Position numbers and translations under genes: made by a program. A DNA stretch of 64,000 nucleotides, from assembly GCA_964020085.1 (NCBI GenBank), contig OZ026605.1, forward strand, positions 1,025,701-1,089,700, in the 5' to 3' direction. Positions 50,106 to 61,828 of the stretch are shown piece by piece (within the stretch, counting starts at the first letter, position 1; every line of letters begins with the position of its first letter). The stretch comes from Micromussa lordhowensis (taxonomy: Eukaryota > Cnidaria > Anthozoa > Scleractinia > Lobophylliidae). A model generated the notes under the pieces. That model was not told where the DNA came from. It did not search any database and was given only the letters and a program-made list of their open reading frames with translations.

Positions 50106-50251
50106 GCAATTATTGAATTCGGCTTTCGTAGGATACGAAGAATTCTGCAAAACAATGAAGGTGTTATCCACCTCGGCCTCTGTGGATAACACCCTCCGAG
50201 ATCTGCAGAATTCTTCATATCCTATGAAAGCCGAATTCAATAATTGCTTTA
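50106..50251. repeat. Fold-back hairpin, copy B
   Basis: GCAATTATTGAATTCGGCTT at the left is mirrored by AAGCCGAATTCAATAATTGC at the right. The inner palindrome is GTGTTATCCACCTCGG / CTCTGTGGATAACACC. It is the sister of the hairpin at 44,290-44,443 and lies next to the inverted copy of the minisatellite body. Confidence 0.8.
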
Positions 50252-50450
50252 TTATTCATTCAAAATATTTCCCTGTTCTTAAAGGAGTTTCACCATTTCG
50301 CTCTTTGAATTTCAAATACACAGTGGTGTGCGGTATATAAATAGGCATTCATTTGTTTTTTCTGCTCACGTCCCCAGGTTTTCTCGGTAACGGTTCAATA
50401 ATCTGCAGCGGGCTGCACTTTTGACGTCATCGGTTCAATAATTTTCAGTA

Positions 50451-50485
<35 letters not shown>

Positions 50486-50590
50486 AAGATTCTTTCCAAA
50501 TTTGGTGAACAGCAGCAGCTGGTTATGGCGAATTATGCGTGTGGTTTTAACCAATCAGAAATGGGGAAATATTTTGAATAAATAACTATT
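50252..50590 (-). repeat. Compound repeat, copy B (inverted, two CRE units)
   Basis: Read on the minus strand it repeats the order of 43,898-44,289: TTTCTGATTGGTTAAAACCACACGC, the CACCAAATTTGGAAAGAATC stretch, then units with TTGAACCGATGACGTC and TGCAGCCCGC. Only two minisatellite units are present here, against about four in copy A. Confidence 0.75.
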
Positions 50591-52533
50591 GTTATTATTA
50601 CAGAGGGGAAAGGGCTTTTTCGTGATCCCACGAAAGGCCCTTGTTTAAAGAGAATCATTTCTGTTTTTTCCTCGTTATTTGATTAGATAGCCGTGAACGT
50701 GAAATCACCTTTTTTTCTTGGAAATTGGGAAATAATCTTTTGTTTGCAAAATTTAACAGACACTGCTTGGGCAAATCGGAACTTCGAACACGGGCACAAC
50801 AAGTACTACCGTGAAGTAATGATTGAAGCCAGAAGCGTGTGTGATTTCGCAACTCTGCCGAGGCTGGTCTTTGTCAGAGACGTCAGATAACAAATGAGTC
50901 ATTCATTGAAAACTTGAAACTATTGGAACTTATTTATCTATTTCAGTGTTTTTTCATTGCTGCCGCAGCGAGTGAGCCTGAAGCGAGCGAGCGAGGCAGC
51001 TCTCAAATCGACAGAAGATTACTTTATAGGGACTTGAAATCACTTTTTCTTACTAAACGCGAGAAATTGTGGTTATGGGCAAATGGAAGACTTTGGATGC
51101 GCAGTGGTATGGCTATTACTATTACTAACGATAGTATATTAATAATAATAGTAACAATAATATTGTTATTATCAACACAGTTAATTTTATTAACAATACT
51201 GAAAAAGTAATAAATAGAAAATAAAAGTAATAACTAGTTGTAGCTTTCGCTAAGTGCCAACGAGCGGGCATTCAAAATAATTAAATATCCAGGATGTTTC
51301 TTGGACTTTTCAAGGAGTCAGATTAAATTGTTAAAGGTCAAATGCAACGAAATTTGGCCTAGTTTGATTATAAGTTAAAATAAAAGATACTAATCCAAAT
51401 AATCATAATCCAAAGTTTTACATGATTTAATCAAAAACCTGCCGAGATATTCGACCTTGAAAACAGCTATTTTTCTTCGCTTCACAAACGGAACAGTTCG
51501 TGGAAAGTTCGGAAAATTGTCGGAACTGGATTTTGTGACGTCATAATTGGTGAGCTCCCCGTTCAGAACAACAAAGTATTAGGGCGAATATGAGTGTTTT
51601 GTGGAGCTTAATTGTAGCAATCATTCAAAAATCTGTGGTTACATCCCTTGAAAGGACGAGAAGCGGTGTAAGGAATTGATCACTTTGATAAAAGGAGGAA
51701 ACTATTGACACAAGAACGGATTTTAACCGACTGTTTCATCTAGTTTCATCTCTTCGCGCTACTAGCTAACATTTCAGCAGAGACCTCTTGAAGCGGTATC
51801 TTTCGCAATCGCTAAGCAGGGTTTCGATTTCAAGCCCAAAAGCCTTCGAAGCTGTACCATATGCCGTAAAACCAAGCATTGACGACGAACATCCTCGAAA
51901 CAAACACTCTACCTGTACCAACACGGAATGCATTTGTTCGGCAGCCATATTGTCAAGAGCAGAAAGCGAGGTAAAGCCCCGGGGTAAAGTCGCGGTTTAT
52001 AAAACCATTTCGTGTTTTATTATATCAAGTTTAACATTTTAGATTCACAATCTCATTTTCTTAACTTAGCCTAGTTGAAATAAAAAAAGGAAATAGAAAA
52101 GTGTCATTTACCATCGTGGTTTAAATGAGCTTAATTAAGAGTTAATTCTTTGAAAATGCCGGCTAAATAAATGGCAAATTGTATGGTTATTCAAAGCGGA
52201 TAAGTCTCAAAGGGATTCTATTGTTTCTGCTATTGTTAAGCTGAACAAAGAGCTGTATGCATAATAAATGTATGGGGTTATGCGGAAATCTTGCCTTAAT
52301 TTGTATTTCATTTCATTACTGATAGGCCTAAACCAAGAACATACTATGACAATATTCTCTTACCTCTCACTTGCAACCCTTAGTAATACTTTGGTGAGTG
52401 AAGACAAGGCATTTCACCCGGAATACCTTAGTCAAGGCCGTAGCTAGTGTAAGGCAAACCGAGCCACTTGCCTCAGCCATTTTTTTTTTTTTTCGTCTCT
52501 GTTGTTTCGTTTTTGATGGCAAAGGTAAATTAA

Positions 52534-52718
52534 CAACTTGACGTCAGTTATTTTATACGTCTGTCCTCTTATTGATGACAAATTGCGTCATAACATTGTC
52601 AAAGTGGCTGTGGAATCACGAGCCGCAGGCGAGTGGTTCCGCAGTAAACTTTGACAATGTTATGGCGAAATTTATCTTCAATAAGAGGACAGACACTTAA
52701 AAAACTGACATCAATTTG
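52534..52718. mobile_element. Palindromic MITE, copy 2
   Basis: It has the same plan as 17,445-17,624: CAACTTGACGTCAG…ACGTCTGTCCTCTTATTG on the left, CAATAAGAGGACAGAC…CTGACATCAATTTG on the right, and inner arms ATTGTCAAAGTGG / AAACTTTGACAAT. It is inserted in the 3,968-bp TTAA element. Confidence 0.8.
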
Positions 52719-53927
52719 TCTTTTACAATGACAAGACCCCAAAGTGGTCAAATGCCAGGAATAAATGTGGGGAAAAGACGCTGTAAACTTGCCATAAACA
52801 AAGCTATGTGAAATTTATTAAAAAAGGACGCGAGCATTGTCAATAGCTTTTCTCGCTTTTTGATTGGCTACTTAAGCAAGTCAATAAAATCCCATTGGTT
52901 AAAAAGTTGACAGTTTGACAGCTGAACGTTGAACTGTTGACAGCTTGCATAAATTAAAATTTTATCCGTCCATACTCTTATTGATGATAAAAATGAGCCA
53001 ATCAGCGCACAAGAAATTAGACAGTTATTGTAAAAACACTGCTAATCATCTAGGCAGAGAATTTTACTGTGGACATTGCCTCAGTCATATTTTTTTTGTC
53101 TGGCTGTCGCCCTGTAGAGAGAATTTTACTGTGGACATGCCTCAATCATTTTTTTCTCCTGGCTATCACCCTGTAAGTAATGCTATAATGTTGTGTAAAT
53201 TTTCATTGTTCATCAGCTTGTTGATAAATCAACTTTTTGCTGGATAGAAGGATTGAATGCAAAAATCTCAAGCCTTCTTGCATGATATAAATGGTACTTC
53301 CTAATGAGGACTGATAATACCACAATTCTCATCTTTTTACGATGCAAAAAGACAGACAACAAGCATCCACAGCACTTTCACATGGGATTTCCTCTACTAG
53401 GTGTTTGCAATAAATTAATAAAGGTCACTAACCTCTTATTAAATCCTAAAAGGGCTTTTTATTTGTCTTTGAGCATGTCTAGTTGAAACTGAAGAAGTTC
53501 CTTATCTGCTCTTGTATGAAACATGTTGAGGTTGGTGTGCCATGACCCTTCAGGTGTCAATGGGTTAATTCTCATCTGTTCTGTCAGAATATTTTTTGTT
53601 TTGAACATCTCTCATGTTTCTAATAAATTATTGAGGCCAGAGTGCTTACTTGGAAACCAAAACCAGGATCTTTACATTCAGTACATGTACTGTACGTCAT
53701 ATAATTTATAAATTATAGTTTGATGTTTAGCTGATGTGGTGAGAATAGCCGTAGGAAGCTACATGTTGTACAATACTTCAGTAAGCAAGTAAGTTATTTA
53801 TCAAATTAAAAACATGAACATATTTTAAATGGGCAGGTAAGCGCTTGTAAATGCAGGGAATAGTATAGCAAAGGATGAATAAAAGCAATTTACGTATATA
53901 ATCCTACAGTACTGGTCTGCCATTGTG

Positions 53928-54214
53928 GGAGATGGCCTTGTGGTTAGTGCACTCAACTTGGGAGTGAACGGTTTGGGTTCAGGCCCTAGCTGGGGACATT
54001 GTGCTGTCTTCTTGGGCAAGCCACTTTACTCTCACAGTACCTCCCTCCACCCAGGTGTATGAATGGGTAGTGGCAAATTCAATGCTGGAGGGTAACCCTG
54101 CGATGGACTAGCATCCCATTCAGGGGTGAGTAGAAATACTCCTGGTCGCTTCATGCTACCAAAATCGGGATAAGCTCCGGCCCGATGAGCCACTCGGTGC
54201 GTATGTAGACTTTT
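53928..54214 (+). mobile_element. tRNA-derived SINE, copy 2
   Basis: GATGGCCTTGTGGTTAGTGC is an A-box-like head. GGTTTGGGTTCAGGCCC carries a B-box-like GGTTCAGGCCC. The family body follows (GGGCAAGCCACTTTACTCTC, CTCCACCCAGGTGTATGAAT, CCCTGCGATGGACTAGCATC, GAGCCACTCGGTGCGTATG). This is one of the two most complete copies. Confidence 0.75.
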
Positions 54215-54633
54215 TACCGTTCTACTGGTCATGAGAGTGTTTCTCACAAATCATACTTACCACAGTTATCAGGTTTAAAAATTCTCTGACTTATCCCTGA
54301 CTGACTAAATAATCACAAATTAAAATGTCGGATGCAGTAGCAGCCTCCAGCCTCTCCTAACAGCCATAATCTCCACCCATTTATGACTGATACGTTTTCA
54401 ACAAATTTACTTATTTGTTGAGGAAATAATCTTTGAGATTCAGGCAATGTTTTAATTTTATCTGATTTTCCTTCCAAATGTCAATTCCCTGACACAAAAT
54501 AAAATTCCGATCCCTAATCTTGATGAACTTTTCCCTAAACAGTTTCTGACCTGTGAAAACCCTGCAACCCATAGCAAAAAAAAAACGAAAAAAAGGACTA
54601 CATGTCATGTAAAACGACAAAAAAAAGATGAGC

Positions 54634-54915
54634 TTAAACGTTAAACCTTCGCCCAAAACAACTATCGGTAAGGGCTTTCATACTGAAAGAAAGACAATTG
54701 TAAACATCATCTTTTGCAAAATAACACAAGGCAAAGACTCGAACATGAACTTTATTAATAATCTTTGAACAGCAGTTTTCAACATATTCAGAAAGGCTCA
54801 CCAATCCATGTGATCGATTCTTTCGTCTAGTTGTTGATATCCTGATGCCATCTTGTTTACTCGACGAGTCTGATTCACTCAAGTTTATATGGCCTGAATC
54901 GTTGCCTGATTCCAA
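54634..54915 (-). CDS. Unidentified short frame inside the TTAA element
   Basis: This is a 93-codon minus-strand frame starting MESGNDSGHINLSESDSSSK. It is hydrophilic for about 55 residues, then more hydrophobic with Cys. I recognise no domain. It lies near the right end of the 3,968-bp TTAA-flanked element and could be a remnant of an encoded protein or an exon captured from a host gene. A chance frame is at least as likely. Confidence 0.2.
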   Translation of the reverse strand: MESGNDSGHINLSESDSSSKQDGIRISTTRRKNRSHGLVSLSEYVENCCSKIINKVHVRVFALCYFAKDDVYNCLSFSMKALTDSCFGRRFNV

Positions 54916-55734
54916 TGGTTCGAACTTACACGGCTGTAATGGTCATTTCCAAATAAGACATCAGGGTCTTGATCTATTTTATACATCGGCTAGCCAATAA
55001 ACGCCAGGAAATCCTTGAAACAAACTCGGTAATTCCAAGGGAATTATCTATTTGGTCGCGAAAATGAGCTCGCCAAATATGACGTCACAAAACCTATAAT
55101 TTCGTTTCCACTCCAAGCGCGGCCATTTCTGGTTCGTTTTCGTGAAGCTCTCGGAAATCGTCGGATTTTCGTGTCTTGGGCGCTACAATTCGCACAAAAC
55201 TTATTTTTAAGAGTTGATTCTGCTTCCTGTTGATACAACTGACTTTTTCACGAAGGTTTTTCGAGAAAAGAAAAATTGTCCAAATTTCGTTGCATTTGAC
55301 CTTTAAGGGCTGTTAAGTCCATATAACCCTTACACTCCCAAGATCATAGGTCATGGGAATCTCAAACAATCGACCTCTTATTCCCTACGGCCTTGACATC
55401 ACCATCTCAGCGCGCTACGATTAGTCCGTCGGCAAAACAATCGACCCCTTCTTCCCTACGTCACAATCGACCTCTTATTCCCTACGTAACTGGAATCTCA
55501 GGAATCTTACACTTTACAACAGGAATGTTACCTTACAAACACTCGAGATTTTTTCCGCAATACGCACGGCTCTATAATGCTGCCGCCTCGCCAGCTTCGC
55601 GTCTTCGCTCGGGTGGGCTCGTTGGCAATCAGCCTCGCGTCTTCGCTCGGCTGGGCTCGTTGGCAATTATTAATATTATTAAAAACAATATTATTAATAA
55701 CAATAAAAAGTAATAAGTAATAATAATTATTGTT

Positions 55735-55755
55735 GTTGTTGTTTTCATTATTATT

Positions 55756-55801
<46 letters not shown>

Positions 55802-55935
55802 CATTATTATTATTATTACTGTACTGTACTTTTATCTCTTTTCTGGAGCTGTTTTGACTTTTTGTAAATACATGTAGTAACAAAATTTATTGGAAATCAA
55901 ATAAAATTATTATTATTATTATTATTATTATTTCA
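55735..55935. repeat. (TTA)n microsatellite
   Basis: Long runs of ATT/TTA units lie at about 55,745-55,820 and 55,905-55,935, separated by a unique segment ending GGAAATCAAATAAAATTATT. The second run looks like the tail of another truncated retroelement. The Asn-rich frame on the minus strand is only the repeat translated. Confidence 0.85.
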
Positions 55936-56720
55936 TTATTATTTGTTTTCATTATTTTTTTTTACTCTACCCACACCCACACCCACGACCCACACCCACG
56001 ACCCACGACTTTTACCCACGACCCACGACCCACGACCATTAGTCAAACTCGTCACGCACCGCCATAACCGGGAAATTCAAAATGCTCTAGTTTCCAAACG
56101 AAGCACGCTATTGAGCTGTAAAGTTGTAAACAGATATAAATATGTCACCTTTTATACCTGATGAGGATGAAAACTTTGGTGGATCTTCAGTTTTAGTTTT
56201 TAGAAAGTGATGACGTCACGTGAAAACGATCTATTGAAGCGGAAAACGGTGAGAAAAAAATGCACTCGCCGTTTTGTCGCGTTACATTCCAACTAACGGA
56301 ACGCCTGGAAGAGGCTAAACTGAACGCACCTCAAAGCCAGTAGACTAGCGTCAGCGTTGGACAAGTTATTAAGATTTGACCCAAAAACTGGGTTCTCCCA
56401 CACCGATGACGAATCGAAGCTCTAGAGAGCCCATGTTGTCGCCGACTGACCCTTACATTACATGTACTCGAAGGCGGTCGAAAGTCAACAGCCAATAACA
56501 CACAGCACTAGTGACCGTAGATCTACACCACACGGATGGTTGTATCTATTCACGAAGGCGTGTGTTCCGGAATCGTTTGAAGACTGAACTTTCATCATCA
56601 CTCCTTCAAGAATTTAAAATTAACCCGAACTTGCCTTTACTGAATGTTGTTTACGAGGAAACGCCTTGTTCTTTAGCGACGTTTGTAAGAGCTATTTTTA
56701 TTCCTGATGAATTGCTTTAA

Positions 56721-57173
56721 GGCTGGTTTTCACTAGCGACGGAGTCGGAGTCGTAGTCGGAGTCATAAGAGTGCTTATGACCTAGTGAAAACCGAAAATC
56801 GGAGTCGTAAGCGGAGTCATAAGCTCGACGGAATCGGAGTCGGAAGAATCAGAACGTTTCCATTTCTTCCGATTCCGTTTACGACTCCGTCGCTTACGAT
56901 CTAGTGAAAACTGGACTGTCGGAGTCGGAAGCAGAAGCGGAAAAACCAACAAATCACAAGGCCCGGAATCGAGCGTTGTGATTGGTTTATTCTTCCGCTT
57001 CCGCTTCCGCTTCCGACTCCGACAATTCAGTTCACTTGATCGTAAGCGACGGAGTCATAAGCGGAATCAGTGATCTGCTTCCGACTCCGTCGGTTTGATT
57101 TTCACTTGATCGTATCACTCTACGCTTCTGATTACGACTCCGACTCCGACTCCGTCGCTAGTGAAAACCAGCC
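56721..57173. mobile_element. Harbinger-like fold-back with GGAGTC repeats, 453 bp
   Basis: GGCTGGTTTTCACTAGCGAC at the left is mirrored by GTCGCTAGTGAAAACCAGCC at the right. The inner part is built of GGAGTCGGAGTC-type hexamers and their complement, so the element can fold on itself. Counting one more A in each terminus (AGGCTGG…CCAGCCT), both ends are preceded or followed by TTA, the PIF/Harbinger type of target duplication. Confidence 0.7.
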
Positions 57174-57882
57174 TTTAGTCAACAGTGAACTCTGAAGTAA
57201 ACACTTGCTTTCATGATGAACACACGGAAAAGGTAGAGAAAAAAGTGGTTTTTATTGAAGATTGTTGAAGTGTTTACAAGACACGTTAGGTATTAACCTT
57301 GGTAAAAAATTTTAAAGAATATTACGGTGGGACAAAAGTGTTTCATATTTAGGATTGACAATCTGACTGTAAACGACGGTGTCGACATGTAATGTACCAA
57401 AAATAACTGTACTAATAATTTTCAGACTGTAAGAATGTACAACGTTAACAACACTTCATTGGAGATAAGCTAAAGCAAGACATCGAAATTTGTGCAAATA
57501 CAACGTGCGAAAATAAAAGCATTTGAATCCATGGCTGACTTTAAAAGTGAACCTGGGCGTAAGAACGAAGTCTGTATTTAACTTTTGCGATCTTATACAG
57601 TATGAAAAAAATCGATAAAGCTTAAAACATTACAGTGCTCCCTATAACGAACTTGACGGGAGGGACAGAGATGAATGTTAGCAAAACTCACGAGAACGTC
57701 TTTTTTTGAAATCTTGGCAAGGTTTATGAACACACATATAAAAAGAAAGATCAAATCTTCTTCGTACCTCAACCCAAAACCCGCGCGTCTTTCTCGAACG
57801 AGGCTTGGGTTATTGAATGAAGAAATGTCAGGCATTTCAAAGCTCAACTATAGTTTATCTTTGTAGTAGCACAGTATTTGTA

Positions 57883-60800
57883 CTATTTGTTGGAAGCGAA
57901 ACCATTCTCGCTATCCTCCAGAAGGACATTTTCGAAGTTAGGAAAGTTTTCTTTCGTCAAACGGTTAAAGATATTCCCCAACGCTTGACCAGCAGCAAAC
58001 ACGTAAGAGCCAGGCTAAGAAAGATAAAAACAACAACTATCTATGAAATAAATATTACTGGTTGTGAAATACATGAAGAACAAAAATAATTTACCTACAG
58101 CTGTCCGTGTGGCGATAAATGTATCAAGAAAGATCACTGTCAGTCACAGGCGATTTTTTATTTCCGTTTACCCCGGGTTATGACACTAAACTTTCACTCA
58201 CTGTCTACATACATTCTTTGAAGGTTTTAAAAGTGTTCTCAGTATCATCATCTACCCCAGTTCATAAATGGGTCTTAAATACCAGAAGGTAGAAATGAGT
58301 GGGGAAATAACCACTTTTCACGCTCGGTGGGAGGGAGGGGGGGGGGGGGTGTTCCCTATAACGACATTGGCACCTTTTCTTATAGTATACAAAAGAGTAA
58401 GGAGTTGGACCTTGGGACGGAGCCTCCTTGTATAAAACTTTGTGGAGTAAACCTCCTTCCCTCCCTGGTTCATGCTAGGGAAACAGGAGTAATGTACAGC
58501 AGCTGGTAAGATAACGATACTACACTCTTTTTTTTAATAAGAACCAGTAAAATTTAGCTCAGGCTCGATGTTCTTATTTTTTCGGCCTTTCAGCCTCAAA
58601 ATGTTCTTATTTTGTTCTTAAAATTCTGTGTTCTCTAATGGCCCCAAATGTGGTTATACCGTACTTTACAGTACTTCACTGTAGGGACCCTGACCTACAG
58701 GGTGCCTAAACCATAGATAAACATTAAACAGTTGGATTTAATAATTTTAAAAACTGGGCGAAGCTTACAGAACGTGGATCATATTATACTGTACCAATAG
58801 ACTGTACTATACACTGTACTGGAATTACCTTTCACATGCATGATATAGTGACGGACAAAGAACCTGTGCTTATTAGTATATGTATACAGTACATGACTTC
58901 ATTGTTCATACTCATAGATGTAATCTGTTACTGTTTACACACGAAAAGTGTGATAATGAAGGGTAAGAGTGATATATATATCTGAAAGACTGTATAGTAA
59001 AGACCCTGAATTTTGAAAAGAATCATTAGCTTTCGGACTGATGTTTGTTTGCTGAAAAAAATTTCAGCCTCAGACTGTTCTTAAATTGTTCTTATTTTTC
59101 TAGCGATTTCAGCCTCAATGTTCTTATTAAGTTTGTTCTTATTAAAAAAAAAGAGTGTAGCAGGAGGGTGAATCCGAGTGCTAAGGAGCTCCCACACTTG
59201 ACGGGTCCTTGACAACTTGGAATCCTGACAGTTGCAAATACCTGGCCTTGTGCCAAACGACTGCGAATGGCCAACTGATCAGCACCAATGCAGGATTACT
59301 GATATTCAACTACTTCATGTTCAATTTGCAACATTTCTTTCTACAGTGTGTCTAATAGCTAGCACACTGGGCTCAGGATCTGGCAGTCCAGTGCCTCTCT
59401 CCACCCAGGTGTACAAATGGTTGCTAGCAAATTTAGTGTTGGGGGTAACCCTATGATGGACTCGCTAGCATCCCAACTGAAACCACGATAAGCTCCCACT
59501 GTATGGGCCACTTGACCAGCTGGTACAGACTTAACCTGTACCTTTTTATTGGCAGGAGGCGTGGTGGCCTCATATTGGTTAGTGTGCTAGTCTCTGGATC
59601 AAGCGGTCCGGGTTCAAACCCTGGCCGGGGATATTGTGTTGTGTTCAGGGGCAAGACACTTTACTCTCATGGTGCCTTTCTCCACCCAGGTGTATAAATG
59701 AGTACCAGCAAATTTAATTCTGGGGGTAATGCTGCGATGGACTAGCATCCAAACCTGAGAGGGAAGTAGACGTACTCCTAGTTGCTTAATGCTATTGAAA
59801 CCGCGATAAGAACCAGCCTGATGGGCCACTCGGTTTGTATGCAGACTTCACCTTAAACATATTTAGCAGAAGTGATTTTGTCTTTACCTGATTATATATT
59901 GAACAGTTACTCAGCATCAACCGTATATCTTTCACAAAATCTACAGCAGATGTATACCGGAGAGAGTGGAGTTTTTCTTTGATAATGGACAAGTCCATGG
60001 GATTCTTGATGACTTTATAGTAATCTGGTGACTAGAATTCAAAGGGTTTGAAAAATAAATTCAGTATCATATGCTAATACTGGAAGGGGATTTCTAGTTT
60101 GGGGACCTTTTCAGTTCTGGTCCAGACACACACTCTAGCATTATGTGCAGTGCACTGTTATTGCACATAATTGACTTATTATTTTGTGGTGTGCATCGTT
60201 AGTGTTGTGCAAAAGTTGCATACCGCTTTCATCATCAAGGCTATCGTATGATTATCTGATGATGCAACAAAGTTATCATTGTTGTAGGGTTTTAAAATTT
60301 CTGGACATTTCTCGTGTTGCAGTAGTGATTGTACAAGACAACTGCAATCAAGACTCAGTTTAGTCCAAGTTTTAAGTAACTTAAGCCTGATGTTCAAGCT
60401 TGATACAAACTATCTTTACCTGCACTTAACAAATTGAGAGTGGGGTAGAACTACCGGTAGGCTATAATGGGCATAAAACTTTTAGGGTTTATTGTATCTA
60501 TATAAAGAGGGATATCAGAATGCAAACACTTCATGTATTTCAATCAACAATAGTTAGTGAATTATTTGGTGTGGTTGGGTTACCTGTTTCTTATCCACAG
60601 GGCGTACAAATGGGCAGCTTTCATCCTGAGCCCAGAGCTCTGTCAGAATGACGTCACATTTCTGCATTGCAAGACAGGAAGAAAAATTAATTGATGTGTT
60701 TTCTTCATACTGAAGTCTGATACATCAACTTCTAAAAAATATATAGAGGTTGATCGAGAACCAAAATAATGGCTGCAAAGGAGATTGTAAGCAGGAGTTG

Positions 60801-61797
60801 AAAAGAGCCACAACCATGAATTGTTGTGATGTCCAACAACTCAAAATCACTGAGCAGTTGAAAAGTAATGCCATAGTAACAAGCATAAGTCCCATGAGTT
60901 TGTTAGTGATCAAAATAAAAGTCTTGGACACAAGAATGCGTGTTTAATTTAACCTTACCATAAACTCTTTGCTTAGTTCTCCTCCTCTTTTCCTTCTGGG
61001 TGAACCCACAGCGGGTGTTTCAATGGGAGAGGCTGGCGTCCACTCCGGTGATTGTGCAGATTTCCGGGCAGTTGGTTTGCAAGTTCGCTTTCTAGGTGAA
61101 GGTGATGTAATTTTGAATGACATGACTGCTGTAGCTTTCAGTGGAGTTTTCAGTGACTTGTCGGACTCGTCACTCAAGTCTAAACTGACCACATGGGTAT
61201 CACCATTTCTGGCTTGCTTGGGGCTAGGTTCTTCCTGAGAGGGTGGGTGAGAGAAATGCCTCTTCATACCTAGATTAATTTGCACAAGACAAGTGAATTT
61301 GTTTGAATAACTAAGGACCAAATAGTCCTGTTAACACTTTATAAGATATTAGTAACATGTGTAGCAGTGAAAATTTCAAAGATACATGGATGTAGAAGTT
61401 AAATATCCAAAAATTTCTTTTTAACACTGACAATCTTAGGTTTTTAAAAGTATGCTTTCACACATAATTTGTGCACCTATAATGTTGTTATCAAGTGGCA
61501 AGAGCACAATGAAATGAACAGAAAAATACAATTTCTCCAGTCATTTTTTTACAGTTATAATACTGACAGTAAATACAATATTAATTTTTTTCAGAAGTAA
61601 GAAAGAGACAGACACAACCAACTATGAAACTTTCTCAATTGTGTTAATTTAATTTTGCATCACGATTCATCCGCATCATCTGCAATAGATGCATCTGCAT
61701 CATCTAATAGCTGCAAGTCAGAAATATTCATTAACATAAATTTACATGGATATATTTAAGCTAAATTATTTACTTTTACATACATTTGTTTACACAC

Positions 61798-61828
<31 letters not shown>

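Larger units (their letters stand above)
51335..55302. mobile_element. TTAA-flanked TIR element, 3,968 bp, nested
   Basis: Both ends read AGGTCAAATGCAACGAAATT inward and are bracketed by TTAA (51,331-51,334 and 55,303-55,306). A second inverted match lies about 200 bases inside each end (TTTTGTGACGTCATAATTGG on the left; AAATATGACGTCACAAAACC on the right). TTAA flanks suggest Kolobok or piggyBac; the AGG start favours Kolobok (inference). It carries a SINE and a palindromic MITE inside, and no recognisable transposase. Confidence 0.75.
49497..56050. mobile_element. 6,554-bp TIR element, possible non-autonomous Mutator-like
   Basis: The ends are inverted repeats of about 87 bp (49,497-49,583 and 55,964-56,050) that I read as identical. 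They begin GAGTTTGACTAATGG and continue in GTCGTGGGT/GTGGGT units. A 9-bp duplication, GTCACGCAC, lies just outside both ends (49,488-49,496 and 56,051-56,059). A 9-bp duplication with long TIRs fits Mutator-like elements; Merlin (8-9 bp) is an alternative. No transposase frame is visible. The interior is a mosaic of older repeats, and AAT/TTA microsatellites lie just inside both ends. Confidence 0.85.
49087..56233. mobile_element. 585-bp TIR element, copy split by insertion
   Basis: 49,087-49,496 matches the first 410 bases of the element at 32,407, and 56,060-56,233 matches its last 174. The two halves join exactly once the 6,554-bp insertion and one 9-bp duplication are removed. The copy at 32,407 therefore shows what the empty site looked like. 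Confidence 0.85.

Noticed and set aside
55629..55883. Asn-rich minus-strand frame
   Set aside because: It is only the (TTA)n microsatellite translated.
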